This document shows positions 10,002 through 19,904 of a DNA stretch of 64,000 nt, in pieces. The notes below the pieces were generated by a model that made no database searches, had not been told where the DNA came from, and saw only the letters and a program-made list of their open reading frames with translations. Numbering within the stretch: position 1 is the first letter of the stretch; every line of letters begins with the position of its first letter. This DNA comes from Pseudoips prasinana (lineage: Eukaryota > Arthropoda > Insecta > Lepidoptera > Nolidae). The position numbers and the translations under genes were made by a program. The stretch spans positions 26,120,001 to 26,184,000 of the forward strand of contig OX621260.1 in NCBI GenBank assembly GCA_951640165.1. Reading direction: 5' to 3'.

Positions 10002-10098
10002 CTCGTCCCCAGAATAGTATTTTTGAATTTACTCAATAATTGCAATTCTGTTGCTTGCAATTATTGAGCAAATTCAAAAATACTATTCTGGGGACGAG
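10002..10098. repeat. Foldback repeat with 44-bp arms
   Basis: CTCGTCCCCAGAATAGTATT at 10002 is repeated in inverted order ending at 10098, with a ~9-nt loop and one mismatch seen. The structure is that of a tiny foldback MITE. No target duplication could be assigned. Confidence 0.85.
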
Positions 10099-10473
10099 AG
10101 ACTTGCAGACCCAGGTTATTTTATTTAAAAAAATACTGCTTTAAGGCGTAGCTATTGGTTTCTTCTTACTATTTGGAGAGGTGTTCTTAGTTAAACAAGA
10201 TATTCCAGACTGAACATTAAATCATTTTATTGACTCCAATATATATACAAATTATAGTCACAAACATATCGTATCAAAATACTTTGCGCAAATTTGCGTG
10301 CCAGATAGCTGTCGTCGTGTCACGTCGTCACGTCGTGCCCGGGCGCACGTCGCACGCGGTGCGCGGTGGACGTCCCCACACTGCCAACGCGTTCTTGTGA
10401 CTGTCTGCTACTACACGGCAGCTCGCCTGTCGGCCACTTCGCAGAGTGTACCCACGTTCTGTTCGTGTTGCAG

Positions 10474-10779
10474 TTCAGCCAGGCCGCGCCGCACATGGTG
10501 CCGGCCGTGAGCGCGCTCAGCACCGCCTTCCTGCAGCGGCTGGCCGGCGTGGCGCCGCCCGACCCCACTGCCCACGGCGGTGGTGACAAGCCGATGGAAG
10601 TCGACGACGATTCCAGTGATGATGATGACAACGAAACCAAACTCAACGGACCCTACGCGCCGAGGGTCACGGAGCTGTGGACCCCGAACTACGAGGCCGT
10701 CAAAGAGAAGAAGCTAAACAAAATTATGAACGAGCCGTTCTTAGATTTACATTCGACCAGTTCGATGTTTGGGTTGTAG
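10474..10779 (+). CDS. Last coding exon of gene 1 (acidic C-terminus)
   Basis: Acceptor GTGTTGCAG| at 10473 opens 101 codons and a TAG stop, in phase 0 with the 2207-2362 exon. The sequence starts FSQAAPHMVPAVSALST and contains an acidic serine-rich patch (EVDDDSSDDDDNE), a PYAPRVTELWTPNY stretch and the end DLHSTSSMFGL. Acidic patches are common in nuclear regulatory proteins, but no family is recognised. The frame is open upstream of 10474 too, but that part is intronic by the acceptor and phase. Confidence 0.65.
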   Translation, partial: FSQAAPHMVPAVSALSTAFLQRLAGVAPPDPTAHGGGDKPMEVDDDSSDDDDNETKLNGPYAPRVTELWTPNYEAVKEKKLNKIMNEPFLDLHSTSSMFGL

Positions 10780-11304
10780 TATTTTGTTATAAATGTTATA
10801 TTCACATGAACATGTGTTTAATTGTATCCTTGATTATTGATTGGACAACAATTTTTGTATTAGCCGTGAATAGGTGTTCTGAGTCTGAATGTACTTTTTG
10901 TTCATCATATATGTTTGTAAATTGCCCCGCGACGCGGATTCCATTCCGTAGTCTTTTTAATTTAAACAAAATACGGTATTACTTGTCTATTGAGATAAAG
11001 CTCATATTATTATAGAAAATCTGTGTATTTTATTTTGTTTTTTTTATTTGTTTGTTATGATTTACAAATGAGAAATAAGTGACATATAAAAACAATATAA
11101 TTTCCACATAATTTACACATAGTACCTACGTAAAAAATGTTTTCTACGAGTAATTAGTGCTATTTGTACTCTCGTTTGCTAGTATTATTATTTATTAACA
11201 GGTAATAAAAAGCTTGTTTTTATAAAAGTTTTTTTAATATAATTTTATCATATAGATACTACATATATAGATCAAATTAAATCGAAATATAATTTAACGT
11301 TATA
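10780..11304 (+). other. 3' UTR/downstream region of gene 1
   Basis: AT-rich sequence after the stop. A possible polyadenylation signal AATAAA lies at 11204-11209. No other feature is seen before the mariner element. Confidence 0.4.
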
Positions 11305-11306
11305 TA

Positions 11307-12628
11307 CATTCAGTCAAAAAAGTATCGGGAATGGATGATTTGTTTATGGTTCCAAATTCAAATTTTTGTTACTTTTGTTGTTGTTAGATTGGCACAACTG
11401 TTTTCCATTTTGGCGCGGAGTTTAAGTTGCATCTGTTATTTATATTAAATACAGTGCTGGTTTTAGTAATATAATATATAGTGTGTATTGCGCATTTCAT
11501 AATGGACAAAAATATCGAACAAAGAGTTTGTCTTAAATTTTGCATCGCTAATGGAATTTCGTGTTTGAAGTCACTGAAAATGTTACAGAAGGCTTACGGT
11601 GAATCGACTTTATCAAAAACTCGTGCTTATGAGTGGTTCAAAGCGTTCAAAAGCGGTCGAGATGTGATGAAAGATTTGCCTCGCTCTGGTAGGCCCTCAA
11701 CGTCTGCAACTGAAGTTAACATCGCAAAAGTGAAGGAAATAGTGACTGAAAACCCTCATTCAACTCTGAGAGAGATAGCCGCCGAACTTTCTGTATCTCA
11801 CGAGTCGATTAATTCCATCCATTTTAACTAATCATTTGGGTATGAAACATGTTGCCGCTCGGCTAGTCCCAAAAGATCTGAATTTTCTCCAAAAACTCAA
11901 TCGCATGAAAGTCGCTGAGGACATGGTAGAACAAGTCAATTCCGACCCAACATTCATGAAACGCATTGTTACTGGTGACGAGACGTGGGTTCACGAGTTT
12001 GACATGCAAACTAGTCAACAAGCTTCGGAGTGGCGTCTTCCAACTGAACCGAAACCGAAATAACCACGCCAAAGTCGATCAAAAGTCAAAGTCATGTAGA
12101 CTGTTTTCTTTGACTATCGCGGTGTTGTGCACTCTGAATTCTTACCGGAAGGTCGAACGGTAAATAAACAATATTATTTGAGCGTTATGCGGCGTTTAAG
12201 ATAGCAAATTCGACGAAAAAGGCCAGATTTGTGGAAAGAAAATTCTTGGATTGTGCACCACGATAATGCGCCTTCGCACAAGGCCATCATTGTGAACGAA
12301 TTTTTGACCAAACACTCAACAAATACCATCCAGCAACCATCATATTCACCAGATATGGCTCCAGCTGACTTCTTTCTTTTTCCTAAACTCAAATTACCAC
12401 TTCGTGGTACCCGTTTTCAATCGGTAGAAGACATAAAGGAGAATTCGCGGCGAGAACTGAACTCAATTCCGAAAGAAGCGTTTAAAAAATGTTTTGCTGA
12501 ATGGATTATTCGTTGGCGTAAGTGTATCGTTTCTGAAGGAGCATACTTTGAAGGTGATAAAATAAATTTGGATGAATAACAAACATTTTGTATATTATTG
12601 ATCTTTTCCCGGTACTTTCTTGACAGAG
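11307..12628 (+). mobile_element. Mariner-family transposon, decayed
   Basis: Ends are imperfect inverted repeats (left AGTCAAAAAAGTATCGGGAA, right complement TGTCAAGAAAGTACCGGGAA), flanked by TA (11305-11306, 12629-12630); 1.32 kb, normal for mariner. The transposase starts MDKNIEQRVCLKFC at 11502. It carries the N-terminal HTH region and the DD34D-type motifs TGDETWV, HHDNAPSH and YSPDMAPADF. At least one frameshift near 11829 and stops/frameshifts near 12061 and 12160-12230 break it. The catalytic aspartates survive, so it is an old inactivated copy. Confidence 0.93.
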
Positions 12629-12829
12629 TAGTAAAATAAACAGGATTAATTTTTTGAAAAAAAAAGAAACTCTATAAAAATGTAGTGTAAAATGCTCCTA
12701 TTTACTTAGTAGTTTAGTTGTTCGTTTATTAATTTGTTCCTAAGATGTACACTAAAACTATGTACATTTCATGTTGTGTATAGGAGGGGGTATATTATTC
12801 CATCAGCTCGTCGCTGCTCATCTCTAAAT

Positions 12830-13085
12830 GCCGTACTTGCTTGCTTATCGTATGGGTAGTGGTAACCCTAGTGTCAGAGTTGCTCAAGCCGCCCAGTAGG
12901 CCTCTGACATGGCTTAACGACTGTTGTCTAATGACTACAACCGGGACCGACATCTTAACGTGCCCTCCGAAGCACGGAGACGCTCAGAAATTAAACCACT
13001 TTGGCGGTCACCCATCTATGGACTGACCGCGACCCTAGTTGCTTAACCTCGCCGATCGCTTACGGACCGGTGAGAGCATCTAGCT
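12830..13085 (+). repeat. Dispersed lepidopteran SINE-like repeat
   Basis: Contains ACCGGGACCGACATCTTAAC and CTCCGAAGCACGGAGACG, blocks typical of a common moth/butterfly SINE. The relative at 9530-9725 supports a dispersed family. The short ORF across it is not a gene. Confidence 0.65.
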
Positions 13086-13468
13086 ATGAGCGCCTCCATT
13101 ATATTGCCGTAGTACGGTGTTTTGAGATCGCCAGAGGATATGTGGAGTCTCTCACAAAGTTTCTTGAGTGATCTTTTCTCCAAGACGACTTCTCAAAAAG
13201 ATATGATATGATTTACAATAATTAGATTCGAATTTTACGTTACAAACGCAGTATTCTAACCAGTATTTACTATTGTGCCGTCGTATCTTGCAAAAGATAG
13301 TAAATATGATTCTATATTTACCTACAGTTGCCAATTCCAACTTATCACATTTATTATCATCACTAAGGAATATTACAATTACAAATTCTGTTAGTATAAG
13401 GATCAGTTATGTACAATATTGTGATAAGTGAAATCTTAACGCAAGGTGCTCACAGTGCTCTGCTAACG

Positions 13469-13766
13469 ATGGAATTACTATCTCAAGATGAAATACAATA
13501 CATAGCAGAACAATGTGGCTTTGCGAATGTGATATGTTCGACTTTGGAAGAGTTTTCGGACAAAATTATTGGATACCTGGGCGATCATTTGAACTTAATA
13601 ATAGACGTGGAGTCGAATGGCGCTAGATCGAAGCTGAAGTTATTTGTGAAATGTATGCCAAGATTCGATGAATGGAAAGCGGAGTACCTCAGGGAGTTGA
13701 GATTTTTCAAAAAGGAGTATGTGATGCTAAACTCTCTTTTTAAGCATTTTATTCATATAAAAGAAG
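13469..13766 (+). CDS. EcKinase/CHK-like kinase 1, exon 1
   Basis: N-terminal part of a DUF227/EcKinase (ecdysteroid 22-kinase-like, CHK) protein, a phosphotransferase family acting on small hydroxylated or choline-like molecules. The chosen ATG (MELLSQDEIQ) has a good context (AACGATGG). An upstream in-frame ATG at 13409 would add 20 residues. The exon ends inside codon 100 (phase 1) at donor GTAAGT (13767). The domain start (EEFSDKIIGYLG) aligns with the paralogue at 29406, which ends its first exon at the same place and phase. The substrate is unknown. Confidence 0.85.
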
Positions 13767-13899
13767 GTAAGTTATCAGGTCAATTAATTCACACTGTGAT
13801 TTCACACTGATTTTGAAGGTCCAGAATTAAGAATAGCGCCTTTATATATACAAGGTGTAACATAAATAGTGAACGTAACATCGTTTATATATAATTGTT

Positions 13900-14166
13900 A
13901 AACCAGTTCATAAAAAACGCGATAAAACTAATTTTACTTATTACCGACCAGTTACACTAATTCGTACTATATTAGAAATATTAGAAAAAGTATTTTACTG
14001 TGTAGGTACTTTAAAAATTCCTAGCAAATCACAACATCTTGAAACAAGAACAATTCGGATTTAGGAAAAAATATATTAGTTTTATTTTACCAAAAACTAT
14101 ATGTGATTCTATAGATAAGAAAATACACATTGCAGTAATATATCTTACACAGCTTACTTCTTCATA
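13900..14166 (+). mobile_element. LINE reverse transcriptase fragment, left part
   Basis: Degenerate reading of the RT N-terminal block: KPVHKK, then YRPVTL-like and EQFGFRK-like motifs. It is interrupted by the dispersed repeat at 14170. The same RT appears to resume at 20510 with GVPQGSILGPLL. 13767-13899 is plain intron. Confidence 0.6.
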
Positions 14167-14254
14167 AACTAGAAAAAGCGGCCAAGTGCGAGTCGGACTC
14201 GCCCATGAAGGGTTCCGTAGTAGCAAGTAACATAATACATACATTTTTATATAT

Positions 14255-14445
14255 TGTAAAGATGTACAAACACTTTTATTTTTCAATATTTTAATTAATA
14301 TTAGACAGCAATCACAGTCGTGTACCACCGCGGCCATCGAGAGATACCCCCCACGACGTTTTTTCAGCCGCAAGCCCGACGTCACCGCACCCGAGCGCTT
14401 CCGACCGTTGGCGATTACTCCCGATTAAGATAGCGGCGCGTAACA
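14255..14445 (-). repeat. 3' LTR of Ty3/gypsy element
   Basis: 191 bp, TG...CA ends, apparently identical to 19714-19904 by eye. The preceding ATAT (14251-14254) matches ATAT after the other LTR, a 4-bp target duplication as in gypsy-group elements. Confidence 0.93.
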
Positions 14446-14575
14446 TCGGCCATCCTGCAAAGTGAATACCGATGAGGTATTCACAAAGAATTTATGAGGA
14501 ATGATACTAGTAACTTGGACATCTACCTAAAACTGGATTGTCTTTACTCAGAACTTACTTGCAGTTTCAGTTGGA

Positions 14576-17413
14576 TTAACTTTCCAATAAATCAATCAAA
14601 TCTTGCGTATCCACGACATCTTTATCACTGTCTACAGAATCAGTATCATAATTGACAGAGCTTTTGTAAGGCCGCAATGCATCAGCAGGTACCATTGCAA
14701 CAAACTTCTTATAACCTTTCATTCCCTTTATACTGCGAATTTTATAGCGGTCGTTAGAACAGACTTGCACTATTTTGTAGGGACCTGCATATAATTTATC
14801 AATCTTGCGATTGACTCCAGTCTCACAACTTGTATAGGCATTATTCCACAGTACCAGAGCGCCTTTCAGATATTTTCGTGCTTCTTTTCTATTTTCGTTA
14901 CATTTTATGGACATATACTTTTGTTTCCTTCTGATGTTTTCGTTAGCCTTTTTACGCCTTTCCTTGCAGTCAACTACTAAATTTTTCCCCATCAAATCTG
15001 GTACTACACTCTTTTTATGGGAAAACATAAGTTCGTAAGGGCTAAATTTTGTTGTATCCTGCACTGTGTGATTTATTCCCATGACGATTTCTGGAATTGC
15101 ATCATCCCATGTGGAATGTTCCTTGTTAGCTGTCCTCAAAGCATTTAATAATGTCCGGTTTACTCTTTCCACTTGTCCATTAGCTCGTGGTACAGCTATA
15201 GCGTTCAAAGTATGGTGAATCTTATGATTTGTACAAAACTCCTTGAAATAACGACTGGTAAAAGATAATCCCCTATCTGAGACGATTCGGTTTGGGTAGC
15301 CAAGTATAGAAAATATCTCTCGCAGAATAGAAACTGTCTCGGTGGAACGAAGACTTTTGGCAGATCGAACTGCAACGAACTTGGTAAAGGAGTCTATAAT
15401 CACCAATACATATTGATTTCCTTTCCTAGATTTTGGAAATGGACCCATATGGTCTATGTGTACTGTATGCATTGGTTCATCTGGTTTATTTATAGGATAA
15501 ATTTTTCCAGCTACTTTACCGTAGTTACCCTTTTTAAATAGACAATCCAAACAAGCCTCCACATATTTCCTTATAAATCGAGTCATACGTGAAAACCAGT
15601 AATCAGCTTTTATTGCTTCATCGCATTTCTTTAAACCTACATGACCGATATCATCATGAAACATTTTCATGATACGCCATCGAGCAGCTTTGGGAACTAC
15701 CAAGCGCTCACCATGAATCGTTTTACGATAAATGCGATTGTTTGAAATACAAAAATTGATTTTGACGTCATTGTTAGGATTTCCGCTTTTGAGTTGTTTG
15801 TAAATCGATTGGAGCTGTTCATCTTGAAGTTGCGCTGTAAGAAACCAGTCATTCACTTCTTCAACATTCATTATCGCAGAAACTGGATTTCGGCTCAACG
15901 CATCTACGTGCCGCATATTAGCTCCCGGTCGATATACGACTTCCATATCGAAATATTGAATTTGAAGCCACCAACGGGCAATCCTAGGAACTAGATCTTT
16001 CTTAGTGAATGTGCTTCTTACCGCTGAGCAATCAGTGACGACCTTAAAATGAATACCCGTTATGTAAATCTTAAAACGCTTTAAGGATTCAACTACGGCT
16101 AACGTCTCTAATTCATAACTATGGTAATTCATTTCTTCTTTGGTTGTCACTCTACTAAAATAAATTACGGGTTTAAGGTCATTATCTGGTTGCTTCTGAA
16201 GAAGAATACCCGCTATACCCATTTTTGAGGCGTCTGCATGTATTTCTGTTTCATATTCGCGATTGTGAAGTGCTAAAACTGGTTTGTTAACAAGTAATGA
16301 CTTTAATTTTAAAAATGCTTCATTTTGAATTTCCTGCCATATCCAAGGCACGCAACTCTTAGTTAATTCAGTGAGAGGTCTTGCAATTATGGCAAAATTG
16401 TTGATAAATTTACGAAAGTAAGAACATAATCCTATGAACTGGCGAACTTGATGAACATTTACCGGTGTGGGGAAATTATTTACGGCATCTAATTTCCTAT
16501 CACCTGGCCGAATCCCATCAGGTGTCACAACATGTCCCAAATAATTAACTTCTGATTTTAGGAATGCACATTTCCTTAGATTTAGCTTTAGATTAGCTTG
16601 TCTGAGAAGTGTAAATACTTTCTCCAAAATGATAAGTCCACTATCGACATCAGAAGACGGAAGTAACAGATCGTCCATGAATGTCAATACTTCCTCGTAA
16701 CGTAAAGACCCAAGAAGTTTATAAATAGTACGCTGAAAAACCGCAGGCGCATTGGCAAGTCCAAATGGGACTCGTTTGTATTCCCATTGTCCATCTGGTG
16801 TTATAAATGCTGTGTATTTGGTAGCATCAGCAGAAAGCGGTATTTGATGATACCCTTGTGCCAAATCTAGGCTAGTGTAAAGGCATTTTCCCGCTAATTT
16901 GTTGAGCTGGTCATCAATGTGTGGTAAAGGAAACCTATCTTTGATTGTAATGGCATTTAAGGCCCTATAGTCTACACAGAGCCTACTATCTCCATTCTTC
17001 TTCTTAACCAGAATAACAGGTGAGGCATAATTAGATTCCGATTCCTTTATTATGCCCGCATCTAACAGGTCCTTTACCTTTGACCGAACAATTTCTAATT
17101 CTTTCGGAGCTAGTCTGTATGGTTTATGAAAGACAGGAATATTTGATGTCAACTGAATCGTCATTTCAGACAATGTTGTTTGCCCAAGGTCATTGGTGTC
17201 ACTAGCAAAACAATCTTTATATTTTAGTAATAATTCAAAAAGCTTGGCTTTACCATACGGCAATAATTCTCCTATATCTATATTTGATAGTGGTATATCT
17301 CCAATTTTACAGGTACATAAATAATGTAGTGTTTGCTCTGGTGCAAGTTCTAAGATACTCTTCACTTGTAATATTGTATAGGGTTGAGTACGAAGTTGAA
17401 TAAGTTCAGGCCT
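14576..17413 (-). CDS. pol: Gypsy pol: reverse transcriptase, RNase H, integrase
   Basis: An uninterrupted ORF of 929 codons from a GTG at 17365 to 14576. In phase 0, open sequence extends upstream to a possible splice acceptor at 17414, so a start codon need not be used. Counting from 17365: RT (residues ~70-250, YTSLDLAQGYHQIPL, catalytic FMDD with aspartates 231-232), RNase H (~365-485, DAS at 377, TDCS at 445), integrase zinc finger (H570, H575, C605, C608) and DDE core D638, D697, E733 (D35E spacing). All catalytic residues are present. With no stop codon and apparently identical LTRs, the copy looks young. Family known: DNA synthesis and insertion of the element. Confidence 0.93.
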   Translation of the reverse strand, partial: RPELIQLRTQPYTILQVKSILELAPEQTLHYLCTCKIGDIPLSNIDIGELLPYGKAKLFELLLKYKDCFASDTNDLGQTTLSEMTIQLTSNIPVFHKPYRLAPKELEIVRSKVKDLLDAGIIKESESNYASPVILVKKKNGDSRLCVDYRALNAITIKDRFPLPHIDDQLNKLAGKCLYTSLDLAQGYHQIPLSADATKYTAFITPDGQWEYKRVPFGLANAPAVFQRTIYKLLGSLRYEEVLTFMDDLLLPSSDVDSGLIILEKVFTLLRQANLKLNLRKCAFLKSEVNYLGHVVTPDGIRPGDRKLDAVNNFPTPVNVHQVRQFIGLCSYFRKFINNFAIIARPLTELTKSCVPWIWQEIQNEAFLKLKSLLVNKPVLALHNREYETEIHADASKMGIAGILLQKQPDNDLKPVIYFSRVTTKEEMNYHSYELETLAVVESLKRFKIYITGIHFKVVTDCSAVRSTFTKKDLVPRIARWWLQIQYFDMEVVYRPGANMRHVDALSRNPVSAIMNVEEVNDWFLTAQLQDEQLQSIYKQLKSGNPNNDVKINFCISNNRIYRKTIHGERLVVPKAARWRIMKMFHDDIGHVGLKKCDEAIKADYWFSRMTRFIRKYVEACLDCLFKKGNYGKVAGKIYPINKPDEPMHTVHIDHMGPFPKSRKGNQYVLVIIDSFTKFVAVRSAKSLRSTETVSILREIFSILGYPNRIVSDRGLSFTSRYFKEFCTNHKIHHTLNAIAVPRANGQVERVNRTLLNALRTANKEHSTWDDAIPEIVMGINHTVQDTTKFSPYELMFSHKKSVVPDLMGKNLVVDCKERRKKANENIRRKQKYMSIKCNENRKEARKYLKGALVLWNNAYTSCETGVNRKIDKLYAGPYKIVQVCSNDRYKIRSIKGMKGYKKFVAMVPADALRPYKSSVNYDTDSVDSDKDVVDTQDLIDLLES

Positions 17414-17944
17414 CTGTGGAAACGCGAAACAGAAAACATTTTGGAGCTAGGTGAACACTGTGAGCAATTTTCGGCAAGCAATCCAGTTTTAAGACGTCCT
17501 AATAAAACTTAAAATAATAATTTTAAATAGAACATACATGTATATACTTAAATAATAATAGAATTATCTTTGATATCTAAATTTAAAATGGTAATAAATA
17601 AACATATTAATAAATATTCACAAGAAATTTAATGATAGAGTAATAAAACATAATCTAAAGAAATCGTTACAGTAAACTGTTCAGAATCAGCGTATGGTGT
17701 ACCAGTATAATATATAATTAGCAGATACAGACAATTCTAAATGATACAGACAGAATCCAGCAACCTTTGTTTGCGGAATAATCAGAACATCAGAATCTGT
17801 AGGCGTTTGGTCAGATAACAGAACAGAAACAGACAGATAACAGAAACAGACAGAACAGAGGGGGGGACACCCAGTGTCCCATCTGAAATAAAACAGAAGG
17901 CGCAAGGCCCCAGACAGATTAATTAAACAAGAAAAATAACGCAC
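17414..17944 (-). other. Possible 531-bp intron between gag-protease and pol
   Basis: On the minus strand the protease ORF meets AAAG|GTGCGT at 17945/17944, and pol opens after the pyrimidine-rich TTTCGCGTTTCCACAG at 17414. Both sites are phase 0, so removal would fuse gag-PR to RT in one frame. Unspliced, the first ORF ends at 17687 after ~86 extra residues unlike Gag. The region is AT-rich, with CAGACAG-type repeats near 17815-17860. It could instead be a foreign insertion or a spacer crossed by another expression strategy. Confidence 0.45.
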
Positions 17945-19666
17945 CTTTGTTTTGTCGGCCTGAAGCGATTCGCCATCATTGTTCTTCAGATTGGTTGAAT
18001 TAGTCTCCATGGATTCACATAGTACCGCACGGGTGATGAGATTATCTTTCTTCCAAAATAACTGTTCTTGACTCATGTTGTAGATACGGATATATCCTTT
18101 TTTCCCAGTTAGTAAAGCAGCAGGTATAGCGAAATTTTTACCGTTGAAGTTATGGAATCGTGGTGATGTACAGACGTCATTTTCGAGGGCATTCCCTACA
18201 ATATTCACTTCGACAAAAGCAGAAGCTTGTGGTGGTAACTGAACATCCGAAGAGCTCGTAATCGCAAATTTCCCATCCAATAAATCATTGCGCAACACAG
18301 TTTCATCCTTTAATATATTAGAATCCTGGGTAGTAATTAATGAAATTCCTTTAGCGTTTATAATAGGTTGTCCAATAAGTATGTCAACATTAGCAGGCAA
18401 TTCCAAGTGGGTAACCACTGCAATCGTGTCAAAAGTTAGTCCATCAATTGACATTACTAGATTCACTTGACCCATAGCTGGTACTGAATATCCAGTAAAT
18501 CCTTTCAGAAAGGCTTCTGTTTCTCTTACAATATAACCTAGTTCCTTTACCATTTTCAGTGAAACAACGTTCAGTTGTGCTCCAGTATCTAAATATCCGG
18601 AAAATGATTTTTTACCGACACAAACATCTTTTTTATAAATGTCATTCAAATTCTGAACGATATTGATAGGTGCTGCTCCGCCTTTTGAGTTTTGCAACAG
18701 GTTTTCTATTTTGGGACAACGGTTTATATTGTGTCCAACTTCAGAACAAAATTTACAAATTCTTTTATCAGGGACGGGGCAGTTTTTTACCACGTGTTCA
18801 GTGGAATTACACCTAAAACAATTCATCCGACGAAATGTTGGAGTTGTAGTAATACGGGAAGTTGAAGGCACACTCGTAGGTAAAGTAACAGGAATACACC
18901 TCTTCTCAGGTTCAAACCTGGATGTCCGCGGGTAACTCGGGTTGATATTTTTCATTTCGGTTTTATGGCGGTAACTTTCAAATGTAAACAAATATCCACT
19001 GTAAAATTCTTCGGGAGTATCGCATTTAAACGCTTTTGCATTATTTTGTAAATCCAGTGGTAGGCCTTTAATTAAACAAGAGAGGGCAGCAGCATCATCT
19101 AAACGACAGCGGCGACACATAGCCAGCTTATCATGATAATAATGAGTTACAGTTTCATTGTTTAACTTCTTTCGGGTTACTAGTTCTTCTAACATATCTG
19201 CGTACTCAAAACTTCTTGGAAAAGCACTAATAAGTAACGATTTCCACTGTTCCCAAGAGTAATTGTACTCATCTAAACGACTAAACCATAATTGTGCTTG
19301 ACCAACGAGGCGAGTTTGCATTATGACGATCTTTGTATAGTCATTCCACTTATGTACCAATCCCAGTTGGTCTATTTTAGCCAACCAGTTTTTCACATTT
19401 GTTTCGTGATTATCGGGATCAAAAGCGGGTATGATTTTCTCACCTGAAATATTTCTAATCGATCGTGATTGATCACAAAACTTCTCAACCATTCCTTCCA
19501 ATTTGGTAGACAGTAATCTTTCAAGTAGCACGTTCGGATGTATATCTTCGTCGTCCATATTAACTTGAACTTGGTCAACACTAAAGTTTCCCGTACTCGT
19601 AACGGATTCGGAAGGTTTTGATTTTTTTAACATTATCCGATTTTTCTTTCGCGCAGATCTCTTCAT
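17687..19666 (-). CDS. gag: Gypsy gag and aspartic protease
   Basis: The ORF is open from 19732, but that ATG lies inside the 5' LTR, so the ATG at 19666 (MKRSARKKNRIML) is the likely start. Order: basic N-terminus, capsid-like helical region, two CCHC zinc knuckles (CFRCNSTEHVVKNC and CKFCSEVGHNINRC), then a retropepsin-type protease with DTGA near 18580-18589. After ~17945 the reading becomes unlike Gag or protease and may be intron read-through (see 17414-17944). Structural and processing protein of the element. Confidence 0.9.
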   Translation of the reverse strand: MKRSARKKNRIMLKKSKPSESVTSTGNFSVDQVQVNMDDEDIHPNVLLERLLSTKLEGMVEKFCDQSRSIRNISGEKIIPAFDPDNHETNVKNWLAKIDQLGLVHKWNDYTKIVIMQTRLVGQAQLWFSRLDEYNYSWEQWKSLLISAFPRSFEYADMLEELVTRKKLNNETVTHYYHDKLAMCRRCRLDDAAALSCLIKGLPLDLQNNAKAFKCDTPEEFYSGYLFTFESYRHKTEMKNINPSYPRTSRFEPEKRCIPVTLPTSVPSTSRITTTPTFRRMNCFRCNSTEHVVKNCPVPDKRICKFCSEVGHNINRCPKIENLLQNSKGGAAPINIVQNLNDIYKKDVCVGKKSFSGYLDTGAQLNVVSLKMVKELGYIVRETEAFLKGFTGYSVPAMGQVNLVMSIDGLTFDTIAVVTHLELPANVDILIGQPIINAKGISLITTQDSNILKDETVLRNDLLDGKFAITSSSDVQLPPQASAFVEVNIVGNALENDVCTSPRFHNFNGKNFAIPAALLTGKKGYIRIYNMSQEQLFWKKDNLITRAVLCESMETNSTNLKNNDGESLQADKTKVRYFSCLINLSGALRLLFYFRWDTGCPPLCSVCFCYLSVSVLLSDQTPTDSDVLIIPQTKVAGFCLYHLELSVSANYILYWYTIR

Positions 19667-19713
19667 TTTCTGGGTTCGATATATAGAAATATATATAAAA
19701 TGCCACTTCTGAA

Positions 19714-19904
19714 TGTAAAGATGTACAAACACTTTTATTTTTCAATATTTTAATTAATATTAGACAGCAATCACAGTCGTGTACCACCGCGGCCATCGAG
19801 AGATACCCCCCACGACGTTTTTTCAGCCGCAAGCCCGACGTCACCGCACCCGAGCGCTTCCGACCGTTGGCGATTACTCCCGATTAAGATAGCGGCGCGT
19901 AACA
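19714..19904 (-). repeat. 5' LTR of Ty3/gypsy element
   Basis: 191 bp, matches 14255-14445 without a difference that I can see, and is followed by ATAT (19905-19908). I could not assign a tRNA primer-binding site with confidence in the ~50 bp before gag. Confidence 0.93.

Noticed and set aside
14600..15994. Plus-strand ORFs across the pol gene
   Set aside because: Antisense shadows of the intact gypsy pol ORF.
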